From JAKIVR01 sp035933635 (GTDB lineage: Archaea; Thermoplasmatota; Thermoplasmata; Lutacidiplasmatales; UBA184): a DNA stretch of 41,682 nt. Below are positions 7,749 to 15,173 of the stretch, piece after piece. The translations under genes were made by a program, and so were the position numbers. The stretch lies in NCBI GenBank assembly GCA_035933635.1, contig DASYYY010000010.1:1-41682 (forward strand). Reading direction: 5' to 3'. The notes beneath the pieces were generated by a model. It made no database searches, was not told the origin of the DNA, and worked only from the letters and a program-made list of their open reading frames with translations. Numbering within the stretch: the first letter of the stretch is position 1; each line of letters opens with the position of its first letter.

Positions 7749-8153
7749 TTACCTCGGGGACCGGCGCGCTCCACTGCGGCTGTAGTGGCCGGGGGGCGGG
7801 AGGGGTTTGTCCAGCGCCTCGGTGAACTCATGGAGGAGGAAGGGGCGAGGGAGCACCGCGCTGACCCCGACGCGCTCGGCCTTGCGCACGATCTCCCGGG
7901 TCGTGCGTTCCGTGACGAGGATCACGCGGAGGCTCGGCCGTCCGCGGATCGCCTCGGTGACGACCTCCGTCCAGCCCCCGCCCGGCACATCGGAGTCGAG
8001 AACGAGGAGGTCGAGCCCTTCGTTGGCCGGGACGTCCCGGAGCGCGCCGGTCCCCTCCCCTTCGGCGACCACCGTGTGGTGGCGCAGGTGCAGCAGGCTA
8101 CGCAGGAGCGCGCGGGTGTCCGGGTCGGACCCGACGACGGCAGCGTTCGGCAC
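7749..8153 (-). CDS. Single-domain response-regulator receiver protein
   Basis: A CheY-like receiver domain without a visible output domain, 134 residues. The acidic pocket is reduced to SDPD near residue 9. The phosphoacceptor is Asp in LLVLDSDVPG near residue 53, followed by the switch Thr in ILVTERTT. The conserved Lys before the cis-Pro is Arg (LPRPF), which could weaken or alter phosphorylation. A basic tail follows. It starts with GTG. No histidine kinase lies in the window. The stop is in frame with the FAD oxidase downstream, 34 codons before that gene's first GTG. A gene role beyond phosphorelay-type signalling cannot be given. Confidence 0.72.
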   Translation of the reverse strand: MPNAAVVGSDPDTRALLRSLLHLRHHTVVAEGEGTGALRDVPANEGLDLLVLDSDVPGGGWTEVVTEAIRGRPSLRVILVTERTTREIVRKAERVGVSAVLPRPFLLHEFTEALDKPLPPPGHYSRSGARRSPR

Positions 8154-8414
8154 CGCCGGAAGCTGAGGGCGACCCGCGAGATGAGGATTCCGCTGTATAC
8201 GCGCCCCCGGGGCGGGCGGCTCGACGAGCGAGCACGCGGAGCATCGCCCAGGGGTTAGGGAAACTATATAGTTAGCTCTGCAATGTACGTACTGGCCTCG
8301 GGCCCCGGCGGCTCGGGCGGGACGGGCACGTCCCGAAGGCCCCGCGACGGACCGCCGGGCCGACTTTTCCCTAGGAACCGAAGCCTTTTGTCGGGAGACC
8401 GCGACGATTCGATC
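8154..8414. promoter_or_regulatory. Divergent intergenic region with TATA palindrome
   Basis: This 261-nt gap separates the receiver gene (-) from the zinc-ribbon gene (+). It holds a perfect 12-bp palindrome, AACTATATAGTT (8262-8273), the most AT-rich spot for kilobases, and GTATAC at 8195-8200 nearer the receiver gene. The palindrome could act as a TATA element in either direction or as an operator. A CTTTTG stretch near 8384 sits about 30 nt before the chosen zinc-ribbon GTG. An open frame runs from 8283 but its first 44 codons do not look like protein. Confidence 0.4.
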
Positions 8415-9077
8415 GTGGGCAACGCCTCCCGGACCACCTCATCGGAGGGTTTCTTCCAGACGCTGTTCGCCCGATGGGGTCGCCGGCGCCCCAGCCCGCG
8501 TCAGGTTCACGTTCGTCCGGCGCGCGCCACGAGCCCCGAGCCCTCCCCCCCGATCGCCGCCCCCACGCCCCCGGGCGAGGTCGCGCACCCGGCGACGCGG
8601 GTCACCCCGACGGGACGGACCTCCGCGCGGGCGGGGGCGGACGAACCCGCCCACGGGAGTTGCCCGAACTGCCACGTCCCGTACCTTCCCGCAGGCACCG
8701 CCGACCGCTGGGGCTGTCCTCACTGTGGTCGCCACGCGCCGGGGAACACGATTCCTGCTGGTGCCGCCACCGCGGTCCGACCGGATACCACCGCCAGCGC
8801 GCCCGACCGCCGTCAGCAGGAGCTGCTGGCGGCGTGGATGCTCGGCCAGTCCGTGGCCTGCCCGAAGTGCAAGTCCCGACTGCGCCGGCTCGGTCCGGGC
8901 GCGTTCGTCTGCGCTTCGTGCGGACACGGGGTCGGCACCGAGGTGCCCAAGCCTGCGGCCTCAGCCGTTCAGAGCGCTCTGACGCACGAGCGATCCGTCG
9001 TGGAGAGCCGCGGCCACCCGGTCGATGTCGCCCGCCAGCGGCCGGTCGGTCGAGAGCGGCGGAACGAGCCCGCGTAA
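8415..9077 (+). CDS. Double zinc-ribbon protein, unknown function
   Basis: About 220 residues. A Pro/Ala/Thr-rich N-terminal region precedes two CxxC-CxxC zinc ribbons: CPNC...CPHCG and CPKC...CASCG, separated by a linker and a short helix (QQELLAAWMLGQS). Such paired ribbons are common in archaeal regulatory or scaffold proteins, but I cannot name a family. The start was put at GTG 8415 because upstream codons back to 8283 are low-complexity and a TATA-like CTTTTG lies about 30 nt before it. The last 117 nt run through the 3' end of the convergent hutH gene, so the tail after the second ribbon is probably unconstrained. Confidence 0.6.
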   Translation: MGNASRTTSSEGFFQTLFARWGRRRPSPRQVHVRPARATSPEPSPPIAAPTPPGEVAHPATRVTPTGRTSARAGADEPAHGSCPNCHVPYLPAGTADRWGCPHCGRHAPGNTIPAGAATAVRPDTTASAPDRRQQELLAAWMLGQSVACPKCKSRLRRLGPGAFVCASCGHGVGTEVPKPAASAVQSALTHERSVVESRGHPVDVARQRPVGRERRNEPA

Positions 9078-10481
9078 CGCGCGCAGCGCCCGCTCGCTCC
9101 CCGCCCCCCCTGCCGTGGGTCGGCGCGCCTCGAGCGCCTGTCCGGCCACGAGCCACTCGACCGCGATCACGCGTTCGACATTCGTGATCAGTCGCCGCAG
9201 CTTGGCCCCCGCCGCGGCCCCCTGGCTGTTGAAGTCCTCCTGGTCGGCCGACGTCGGCAGGCTCATCGCGCTGGCCGGGTGGGCCAGGACCACGTTCTCG
9301 GCGACGATCGCGGCTTGGAGGTACTGGGCGATCATGAACCCCGAGGTCAGGCCGGGGTCGCTGGCCAGGAACGCGGGAAGCCCGCGGTTGGTGGCGGGAT
9401 TCAACAGGCGAGCGACGCGGCGCTCCGAGTAACCGGCGAGGTACTGGACCCCGAGCGCCAGCGTGTCGAGCGCGAGGGCGAGCGGTTGGCCGTGGAAATT
9501 GCCCCCGCTGACAAACTCGTCGCCCGGGAAGACCAGGGGATTGTCGCTCACTGCGTTGAGCTCGGTCGCGGCCACACGTTCGGCGAAGCCGACGGCGAGC
9601 TCGGTCGCCGCGAGCACCTGCGGGGCGCACCGCAGGGTGTAGGGGTCCTGGGGCTGTCCGGTCGATGCCCGGAAGGCGAGCTCGCTCCCGTTCAAGCGGC
9701 GGCGCAAGCGTTCGGCCACGGCCCGCTGCTCGGGAAGGTTCCGCGCGACGCCGAGGCGGTCGTCGAGCGGCTCCATCGAGCCGCGTAGCGCGTCCCATGC
9801 CAGCGCGATGGCATCCTCCGCCGCGGCGAGCAGATTGCGGGCGTCGGCGACGGCGAGCGCGAGGTAGCTCGTCATGAGCGAGGTGCCGTTGATCAACGCC
9901 ACCCCTTCCTTGGCGACGAGTACGGCGGGACGGATCCCGTTCGCAACGAGGATCTCCGCCGAGACCCTCCGGACGCCGTGGGGGTCGATACATTCCCCCT
10001 CGCCGATCAGGGCGAGCGCGAGATGCGCGAGCGGGGCGAGGTCCCCCGAAGCCCCCACCGAGCCCTGCTCGGGGACGAAGGGGTAGATCCCACGGTTGAG
10101 GCACTCGATGAGCACGTCCACGAGCTCGGGACGGACGCCCGAAAGCCCCCGCGCGAAGGTGTTGACGCGTAGCAGCATCATGCCCCGGACGAGCTCCTCG
10201 GGCAGGGGCGATCCCGCGCCGCTCGCGTGGCTGCGGATCAGGTTGAGTTGGAGCGCCTCGGTGGCCGGTGCCTGGACGCGTACGTCCGCGAGCCGGCCGA
10301 ACCCGGTGGTCACTCCGTAGATCGGCCGTTCGGAGGCGACCGCCCGCTCGACGACACCACGGGCACCACGGATGGCCTCACGCGCGGCCGGGACGAGCGC
10401 CACGCCGCAGCGTCCCCGAACGACGGCGAGGAACTGGTCGAGGGTCAGGGAGCTGCCGTCCAGCGGGAGGGTCTCGGTCAT
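8961..10481 (-). CDS. hutH: Histidine ammonia-lyase family enzyme
   Basis: A MIO-dependent aromatic amino acid ammonia-lyase, probably converting histidine to urocanate and ammonia. The 506 residues include the Tyr-bearing YGVTTGFG, the SH pair (LIRSHASG) typical of His/Tyr-specific members, the Ala-Ser-Gly that cyclises to MIO in GSVGASGDLAPLAH, and LNAVSDNPLVF. Near the C-terminus the usual QEDHVSM reads QEDFNSQG, so substrate preference is less certain. Start is ATG 10481 with GGGGAG upstream. No hutU, hutI or formiminoglutamate gene is nearby, so this is an orphan lyase. It lies 80 nt downstream of sodN on the same strand. Confidence 0.9.
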   Translation of the reverse strand: MTETLPLDGSSLTLDQFLAVVRGRCGVALVPAAREAIRGARGVVERAVASERPIYGVTTGFGRLADVRVQAPATEALQLNLIRSHASGAGSPLPEELVRGMMLLRVNTFARGLSGVRPELVDVLIECLNRGIYPFVPEQGSVGASGDLAPLAHLALALIGEGECIDPHGVRRVSAEILVANGIRPAVLVAKEGVALINGTSLMTSYLALAVADARNLLAAAEDAIALAWDALRGSMEPLDDRLGVARNLPEQRAVAERLRRRLNGSELAFRASTGQPQDPYTLRCAPQVLAATELAVGFAERVAATELNAVSDNPLVFPGDEFVSGGNFHGQPLALALDTLALGVQYLAGYSERRVARLLNPATNRGLPAFLASDPGLTSGFMIAQYLQAAIVAENVVLAHPASAMSLPTSADQEDFNSQGAAAGAKLRRLITNVERVIAVEWLVAGQALEARRPTAGGAGSERALRALRGLVPPLSTDRPLAGDIDRVAAALHDGSLVRQSALNG

Positions 10482-10561
10482 CGATGTTTCCGCTCCCCGC
10501 CGGCCGTCCTGCGAGCGCTCCGTGAAGGGGTCGGCGGGGTGCGGGCGGCGGGAGCGCCGCC

Positions 10562-11092
10562 CTACGCGGCCGGGTAAACGATCTCGCCGCCGGACTTCTG
10601 CATCGAGGGCGCCTTGCGCGTCTTCGCGCCCTTGGACTGCCAGAACAGTTCGGCGAACTGCTGGACCTGGTTGACCAGTTCCTGGGCGTCGGCCAGCGTC
10701 GTCCCCTGGCGCGCCTTGGACGCCTGCTTCAGGATCTTCCAGGCGATCTCGTGGACCTGGGGGAATTGCTTGGCGTGATCGGGAGTGAAGTAGTCGCCCC
10801 AGATCACGCGGACCTCGGACTTGACCCGTTCGGCATGGATCTCCTTGACCGCGGTGTACCGCGCGAGCTTCGAACCGTACGCCGCGCGCTCCTCGGGCTT
10901 GGCGTCGGCGCCCGGGTGGGCCAGTTCGCCGATGAGCTGGTCCATCCGCAGCACGGTCAGCGCGGCGATCTGCGCCTCGTGGGGGTCGTAGATGCCGCAG
11001 GGGATGTCGCAGTGGGCGCGGACCGTTCGGGGGGGAGCGAGCACGTCGCGGAGCGACGTAGCCCATCCGAGAATCGACGTTCTGGCCGACAT
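10562..11092 (-). CDS. sodN: Nickel superoxide dismutase precursor
   Basis: Dismutates superoxide to oxygen and peroxide using nickel bound by the N-terminal hook of the mature protein. The 176-residue precursor has a 26-residue leader, then His27-Cys28-Asp-Ile-Pro-Cys32-Gly, the exact HCxxPCG hook. The remainder follows the NiSOD four-helix bundle (WGDYFTPDHAKQFPQVH, then AQELVNQVQQFAELFWQSK). A 20-residue extension lies after the usual end. Removal of the leader is essential because His1 supplies its N-terminal amine to nickel. The protease for this, sodX, is divergent next door. A TATA-like GGTTATC about 28 nt before the ATG suggests a leaderless mRNA. Confidence 0.94.
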   Translation of the reverse strand: MSARTSILGWATSLRDVLAPPRTVRAHCDIPCGIYDPHEAQIAALTVLRMDQLIGELAHPGADAKPEERAAYGSKLARYTAVKEIHAERVKSEVRVIWGDYFTPDHAKQFPQVHEIAWKILKQASKARQGTTLADAQELVNQVQQFAELFWQSKGAKTRKAPSMQKSGGEIVYPAA

Positions 11093-11114
11093 GCGCGCGC
11101 ATATTGCGGGGGCG

Positions 11115-11125
11115 GGATAACCTTA
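11115..11125. promoter_or_regulatory. Shared sodN/sodX promoter
   Basis: GGATAACCTTA (plus strand) reads TAAGGTTATCC on the minus strand. It is 24-33 nt from the sodN ATG (11092) and 21-31 nt from the sodX ATG (11146), matching TATA spacing for a leaderless mRNA in both directions. The whole gap between the two starts is 53 nt, so the enzyme and its maturation protease are probably controlled together. Confidence 0.5.
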
Positions 11126-11145
11126 CCGGAGACGGCGTCCCGGCG

Positions 11146-11538
11146 ATGGGTTCTCGCGAGGATTCTCGAGGTTCCCAGCGGCCGGCCGGTGGGTTCGTGA
11201 GGTGGCTTCGCAGCCGCCGCGTGGTCGTCGATGAGGAAAGCATGACGCCGGCCCTGCTCCCGGGCGATCGGCTGCTGTACGATCCGGGAGAGTACCGCGA
11301 CCGTTCGCCCGCGCCGGGAGAGATCGTGGTCGTCACCGATCCCGAGGCACCTCGGGAATTACTGATCAAGCGGGTCGGTGATTCTCCCCTTCCGCTCCCC
11401 CCGGGCGCGGTCTGGCTCGTGGGGGACGCTCGGGACCGGAGCCGCGACAGTCGGCACTTCGGACCCGTCGCTCTACGTTCGGTGCGCGGCCGGGCCTGGT
11501 TACGGTACGCCCCTCCGCAGCGACGCGCACGTCTCTGA
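11146..11538 (+). CDS. sodX: Nickel-type SOD maturation protease SodX
   Basis: An S24/S26-family Ser-Lys peptidase that removes the NiSOD propeptide to expose the His1-Cys2 hook. The 130 residues contain the nucleophile in ESMTPALLPGD (Ser32) and the general-base Lys in LIKRVG (Lys75), then VWLVGDARDRSRDSR, the box seen in signal peptidase relatives. No membrane helix is present, consistent with a cytosolic processing enzyme rather than a secretory signal peptidase. A TTG at 11104 would extend the frame but would lie upstream of the promoter element. Divergent pairing with sodN strongly supports the assignment. Confidence 0.88.
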   Translation: MGSREDSRGSQRPAGGFVRWLRSRRVVVDEESMTPALLPGDRLLYDPGEYRDRSPAPGEIVVVTDPEAPRELLIKRVGDSPLPLPPGAVWLVGDARDRSRDSRHFGPVALRSVRGRAWLRYAPPQRRARL

Positions 11539-11563
11539 CCGCGTCCGGGGCGGCCGCCCGATG

Positions 11564-11594
11564 TCGTTAAGCGATGTGGCTATTCGACACATCG
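11564..11594 (+). promoter_or_regulatory. wtp operon promoter with candidate ModE operator
   Basis: CGTTAAGC (11564-11571) is a TATA-like element 24-31 nt before the wtpA ATG at 11595. Between it and the ATG lies a perfect 7-bp inverted repeat, CGATGTG (11572-11578), 9 nt, CACATCG (11588-11594). A dimeric regulator bound there would block transcription initiation. The operon's last gene encodes a ModE-like regulator, making molybdate or tungstate autoregulation the obvious model. Confidence 0.55.
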
Positions 11595-12665
11595 ATGAGT
11601 CCGCGTCTCATGGCCCTGATTGCCGCCGTGGCCGCCGTGATCGCCTTCGTCGCCGGCTTCGGTGCCGGGTGGTACGGTCACGCCCCGAGCTCGAGCGGTG
11701 GCTCGAACTCCCCGCCCGCCTCCGTGACCCTCTCGGTCACCGCCGCCGGTAGCCTGGCGGTGAACTTTCCCGCGCTCGCGAGCGCGTTCGCGAACGCCAC
11801 GCCGGCCGTGACCGCTCCCGCCGCCGCGCAGCAGTTCCAGGGCAGTATCGCCGCGCTGTCGGCGATTTCCGGCCTCCACGACAAGTACGACATCGCCGCG
11901 GTCGCCGACTACCACCTGATCCCCCGGATGCTCGAACCGGGCTACGCCACCTGGGAGGTCGTCTTCGCCGGCAACCCGGTCGTCCTGGCCTACGATCCGT
12001 CGGTCTCCGCGTTCCACAACATCAACTCCACGAACTGGGCGTCGGAACTCGAGTCGAGCGGGACGATGCTGGGCGTCGCCAACGCCTCGGCCGACCCGAT
12101 GGGGTACAACGCGATCTTCGCCCTGCAGCTCGAAGGGCTCCGGGAGGGGACCGGTCTGTCGAGCATCTACGGCCACTTCTACTCCGGGGCGCCGGGCGCG
12201 CTCGCCGTGGCCAACCCCTCGACCACCCGGGTCGAACCCGAGACGCAGGCTGCGGCCCTCCTCAAGGCGCACACCGTCGGGGCGTTCTTCGTCTACCAGT
12301 CCTACGCCCACAGCTCGAACCTGAACTACGTCCTCCTGCCGACCACGGTGGACCTCGGCGCGACCGATTCGGCGTCGCTCGCGCTCTACAACCAGTCGAG
12401 CACTACGATCACCACCACGAACGGCCCGCTCGTCATCCGCGGGGCGCCGGTACTGTTCGCCATCACGGTCCCTTCGAACGCCCCGGACCCGACGGTGGCG
12501 GTGGAGTTCGTCGCCTTCCTCCTCGCCCGTGAGGGGACGACCCTGTCCTCCGGCGGCTTCGTTCCGTTGGTCCCGGCCTACGTCGACAATCCGTCGGCGC
12601 TGCCCGCCCCGCTCATCGGGGCGGTCGCGCCCTTACCATCGGTGCTGGCCGCGCAGCTCGGATGA
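11595..12665 (+). CDS. wtpA: Tungstate/molybdate ABC transporter, substrate-binding protein
   Basis: Binds the oxyanion outside the cell and delivers it to WtpBC. The 356 residues start with an N-terminal hydrophobic segment (LMALIAAVAAVIAFVAGFGAG) acting as signal or membrane anchor and a Ser/Gly linker. The binding domain then begins with TAAGSLAVNF and continues through VADYHLIPRMLEPGYATWEVVFAGNP, closely resembling archaeal WtpA. Thr/Ser-rich stretches suggest glycosylation. ATG 11595 was chosen over ATG 11574 because the TATA spacing makes the former the leaderless start; the earlier ATG lies within the operator. Tungstate versus molybdate preference cannot be read. wtpB overlaps by 4 nt. 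Confidence 0.9.
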   Translation: MSPRLMALIAAVAAVIAFVAGFGAGWYGHAPSSSGGSNSPPASVTLSVTAAGSLAVNFPALASAFANATPAVTAPAAAQQFQGSIAALSAISGLHDKYDIAAVADYHLIPRMLEPGYATWEVVFAGNPVVLAYDPSVSAFHNINSTNWASELESSGTMLGVANASADPMGYNAIFALQLEGLREGTGLSSIYGHFYSGAPGALAVANPSTTRVEPETQAAALLKAHTVGAFFVYQSYAHSSNLNYVLLPTTVDLGATDSASLALYNQSSTTITTTNGPLVIRGAPVLFAITVPSNAPDPTVAVEFVAFLLAREGTTLSSGGFVPLVPAYVDNPSALPAPLIGAVAPLPSVLAAQLG

Positions 12666-13516
12666 GAGCGGCGGCCCGGCGGGGGTGGGGGGTCGGAGAC
12701 ATTGCCGCGGCGATCCTGGCGGCCTCGCTCGTCGCCCTCTTCCTCCTGCCGCTGGTCGCCCTCGCGCGCTCGACGGGGTTCAGCTCGGTCCTGAACGTCG
12801 CGAACGACCCGGCGTTCCGGGCCGCGCTCGGGTTCACCCTTCTCGCCTCGGGGATCGCCCTCGCCATCGTCCTCGTCCTCGGGGTCCCCTTCGGCTACCT
12901 GCTCGCGCGGCGGGAGTTCCCCGGTAAGCCGGTCGTCGAGGCGGTCGTCACGCTCCCCGTCCTCGTCCCGCACCTCGTCGTCGGCCTGGCGCTGCTCTTC
13001 CTGCTCTCGCCGGAGGAGCCCATCGGCGGGGCGCTCCGCTCGGCCGGGATCCCCGTGGTGGACTCGATCTGGGGGGTCGTCGCGGTGATGGTCTACGTCA
13101 GCGCCTCGTACACGGTGCTCTCGAGCGAGATCGCGTTCCGGGCCGTCGACGGCGAGCTCGTCGAGGCGGCGCGGTCGCTCGGGGCGACCCCCGCCGATGC
13201 GTTCGCCGACGTGACGCTCCCGCTCGCCGCCCGAGGGATCCTCTCGGGGCTGCTGCTGAGTTGGGCCCGTGCCGTCAGTGAGATCGGGGGCTTCCTCGTG
13301 CTCGCCTATACGGTCTATCCGTCCCCCGGCTATGGCGGGCCTGTCACGAACCCGGTCTCCATCTACGTCTACAACCTCTACGACCTCGGCAACCTGCCGG
13401 GCGCCGCCGCGGCGGCGTGCCTGCTCGTGCTGATCGCGCTGGCCGTCTTCGTCGCGGTCCGCGCCATCGCCCGGGTGGGGATCCTCCCTTGGAGCGGAGC
13501 CGGGGCACCGACGTGA
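12662..13516 (+). CDS. wtpB: Tungstate/molybdate ABC transporter, permease
   Basis: The membrane channel subunit. The 284 residues have about six transmembrane helices, starting with IAAAILAASLVALFLLPLVAL and ending with ACLLVLIALAVFVAV. The cytoplasmic EAA loop that docks with the ATPase is EAARSLGATPADAFADVTLP (about 175-194), followed by the conserved SWARAVSEIGGF. This matches the ModB/WtpB/CysT permease family. The ATG overlaps the wtpA stop as ATGA, and its own TGA overlaps the wtpC GTG, so the four genes are a translationally coupled operon. Confidence 0.92.
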   Translation: MRAAARRGWGVGDIAAAILAASLVALFLLPLVALARSTGFSSVLNVANDPAFRAALGFTLLASGIALAIVLVLGVPFGYLLARREFPGKPVVEAVVTLPVLVPHLVVGLALLFLLSPEEPIGGALRSAGIPVVDSIWGVVAVMVYVSASYTVLSSEIAFRAVDGELVEAARSLGATPADAFADVTLPLAARGILSGLLLSWARAVSEIGGFLVLAYTVYPSPGYGGPVTNPVSIYVYNLYDLGNLPGAAAAACLLVLIALAVFVAVRAIARVGILPWSGAGAPT

Positions 13517-14541
13517 ACGGGCTCGAGGTCCAGGCACTGGCGACCGCGCGCGGTGGCTTCCGTCTCGGCCCCGTGTCGTTCGTCACCCCGCGCGCCACTG
13601 CGAGCGTGGTGCTCGGACCCTCGGGCAGCGGCAAGACGACGCTGCTACGCACGCTGGCCGGCTTCCTCCCGGCCGCGGAGGGTCGGGTGCTCCTGGACGG
13701 CGAGGAAGTCACGAACCGGCCCGCCGAACGCCGACGGTTCGGATTCGTCCCCCCGGGGCTCGGCCTCTTCCCGCACCGTCGCGTGGAGGCGAACGTGGGC
13801 TACCCGCTCGAGCTGGCGGGCATCTCCGACTGGCGCGCCCGGGCGCGCGAGTGGCTAGGGCGGTTCGACCTGACCGAGCTCGCCCACCGCTACCCGGGCC
13901 AGCTCAGCTCCGGAGAGCGTCAGCGCGTCGCCCTCGCCCGAGCGCTCGCCGCCGGCCCAAGGCTGCTGCTGTGGGACGAGCCGCTCAGCGCGCTCGACGT
14001 CGAGCGGCGCGACGAGCTGCTCCTTCTCCTGCGGGCCGTCTTGGCCGAGGAGGCGATCCCGCTCGTGCTCGTCACCCACGATCCGTCGACCGCGTTCTCG
14101 CTCGCGGACCGATACCTGCAGGTCGCCCATGGGAGCGTGCTCTTCGAGGGCACGACCGAGGAGTACCTGGCGCGCCCGACCGACCCCTTCCACGCCCGGT
14201 TCCTCGGCTACGAGAACATCTGGAGCCGGTCCGAGCTCGAGCGCTCGGCGTCCGAGGCCCCCCTCGCGCGGGCGCTGCTCGGGCTCGCCGGACCGGGAGG
14301 AGTGGCGGTCCCCGCGCGCGGACTCACTCTCGCCTTCGGGCCGATGCCCGGGAGCTTTCCCTTTCGCCCGGAACGTTGGCAACCGAACCCGGAGCGGACC
14401 ATCGTCTGGGGACGCTCCGGGTCGCTCGGAGTGCGCGTCGTGGCGCCGGGAGTGCCGGAGCTCCGACGCCACCCCGAGATGCTCGTCGAGCTGGACGCTT
14501 CGACCGCGCGAGCGTTGGACCGCACGGACGGCGGCCGATGA
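13513..14541 (+). CDS. wtpC: Tungstate/molybdate ABC transporter, ATPase
   Basis: Powers oxyanion import. The 342 residues contain Walker A GPSGSGKTT (35-43), the signature LSSGERQRVALARAL, Walker B LLLWDEPLSALD and the H-loop VTHD. The Q-loop is unusual: where relatives have FVPQ..ALFPH this protein has FVPPGLGLFPH, so the Gln that couples nucleotide to the permease is Pro81. About 110 residues follow the nucleotide-binding domain in place of a clear TOBE domain; the adjacent ModE-like protein carries the recognisable Mop domain. GTG start at 13513 overlaps the permease stop by 4 nt. Confidence 0.9.
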   Translation: MNGLEVQALATARGGFRLGPVSFVTPRATASVVLGPSGSGKTTLLRTLAGFLPAAEGRVLLDGEEVTNRPAERRRFGFVPPGLGLFPHRRVEANVGYPLELAGISDWRARAREWLGRFDLTELAHRYPGQLSSGERQRVALARALAAGPRLLLWDEPLSALDVERRDELLLLLRAVLAEEAIPLVLVTHDPSTAFSLADRYLQVAHGSVLFEGTTEEYLARPTDPFHARFLGYENIWSRSELERSASEAPLARALLGLAGPGGVAVPARGLTLAFGPMPGSFPFRPERWQPNPERTIVWGRSGSLGVRVVAPGVPELRRHPEMLVELDASTARALDRTDGGR

Positions 14542-15173
14542 CGCGCGAGCGATGGCTCACCCCGCTCGACCGCCAACTGCTCGACGAGCTCGCCCGCGCC
14601 GGGAGCCTCGTCGACGCCTGCGAGGCGCTCGGTATCGGACGGGACCGCGGGGTCTACCGGCTCCGGCGGCTGCGCGAGATCACCGGCCACTCGGTCGTCG
14701 AAGCCCGACGCGGCGGCGCCTCGGGGGGGACCAGCCGGTTGACCCCGACGGGGGAGCGGCTGCGACGGATGCCGACCGGCCCGATCGGCCAGGGAGGACG
14801 CGCCGAGCCCGGGTTCCGCGGGACGTTCTCCTCGCGCGGCGGGCCGCACGTACGGATCGCGGGCGGGGTCACGCTCGCCGTGGGATTCGACGCCCGGGAC
14901 GGCGAATCGGTGCGGCTGATCCTCGACCCAGAGTCGGTGCTCGTCGCCCGGGAACGGTTCGCCACGAGCGCGCGCAACGTGCTGCTCGGACGCGTCGCCG
15001 AGATCCGCCCCCGCGACGCGCGGAGCCGGCTCGTGGTCGTCTGCGTCGGACCGCTGCGGATCCAGGCCGCGGTCACCCCGCGCTCCATCGAGGAGCTCGG
15101 GCTCCGGCCGCGCGCGCGCGTCTACCTGTACGTCAAGGCGACGGCGCTGCGGCCCGGGGGCGCGCCCGCCTAA
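14538..15173 (+). CDS. ModE-like transcriptional regulator with one Mop/TOBE domain
   Basis: A likely molybdate/tungstate-sensing repressor of the operon it ends. The 211 residues begin with a winged helix of ModE/LysR type (LDRQLLDELARAGSLVDACEALGIGR, then RRGGASGG, LTPTGERLRR). A middle section and a single Mop-type oxyanion-binding domain follow, opening with the hallmark SARNVLLGRV and ending at VYLYVKATAL. E. coli ModE has two Mop repeats; one repeat would need dimerisation or higher assembly to form binding sites. The ATG overlaps the wtpC stop as ATGA. The stop overlaps radA's stop by 4 nt on the opposite strand. Confidence 0.85.
   Translation: MTRERWLTPLDRQLLDELARAGSLVDACEALGIGRDRGVYRLRRLREITGHSVVEARRGGASGGTSRLTPTGERLRRMPTGPIGQGGRAEPGFRGTFSSRGGPHVRIAGGVTLAVGFDARDGESVRLILDPESVLVARERFATSARNVLLGRVAEIRPRDARSRLVVVCVGPLRIQAAVTPRSIEELGLRPRARVYLYVKATALRPGGAPA

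Noticed and set aside
6444..8258. 604-codon plus-strand frame
   Set aside because: Antisense to the FAD oxidase and receiver genes; no recognisable domains.
8283..8414. N-terminal extension of the zinc-ribbon gene from ATG 8283
   Set aside because: The 44 residues are low-complexity and the TATA palindrome sits only 10 nt before that ATG, so it would not be in the mRNA.
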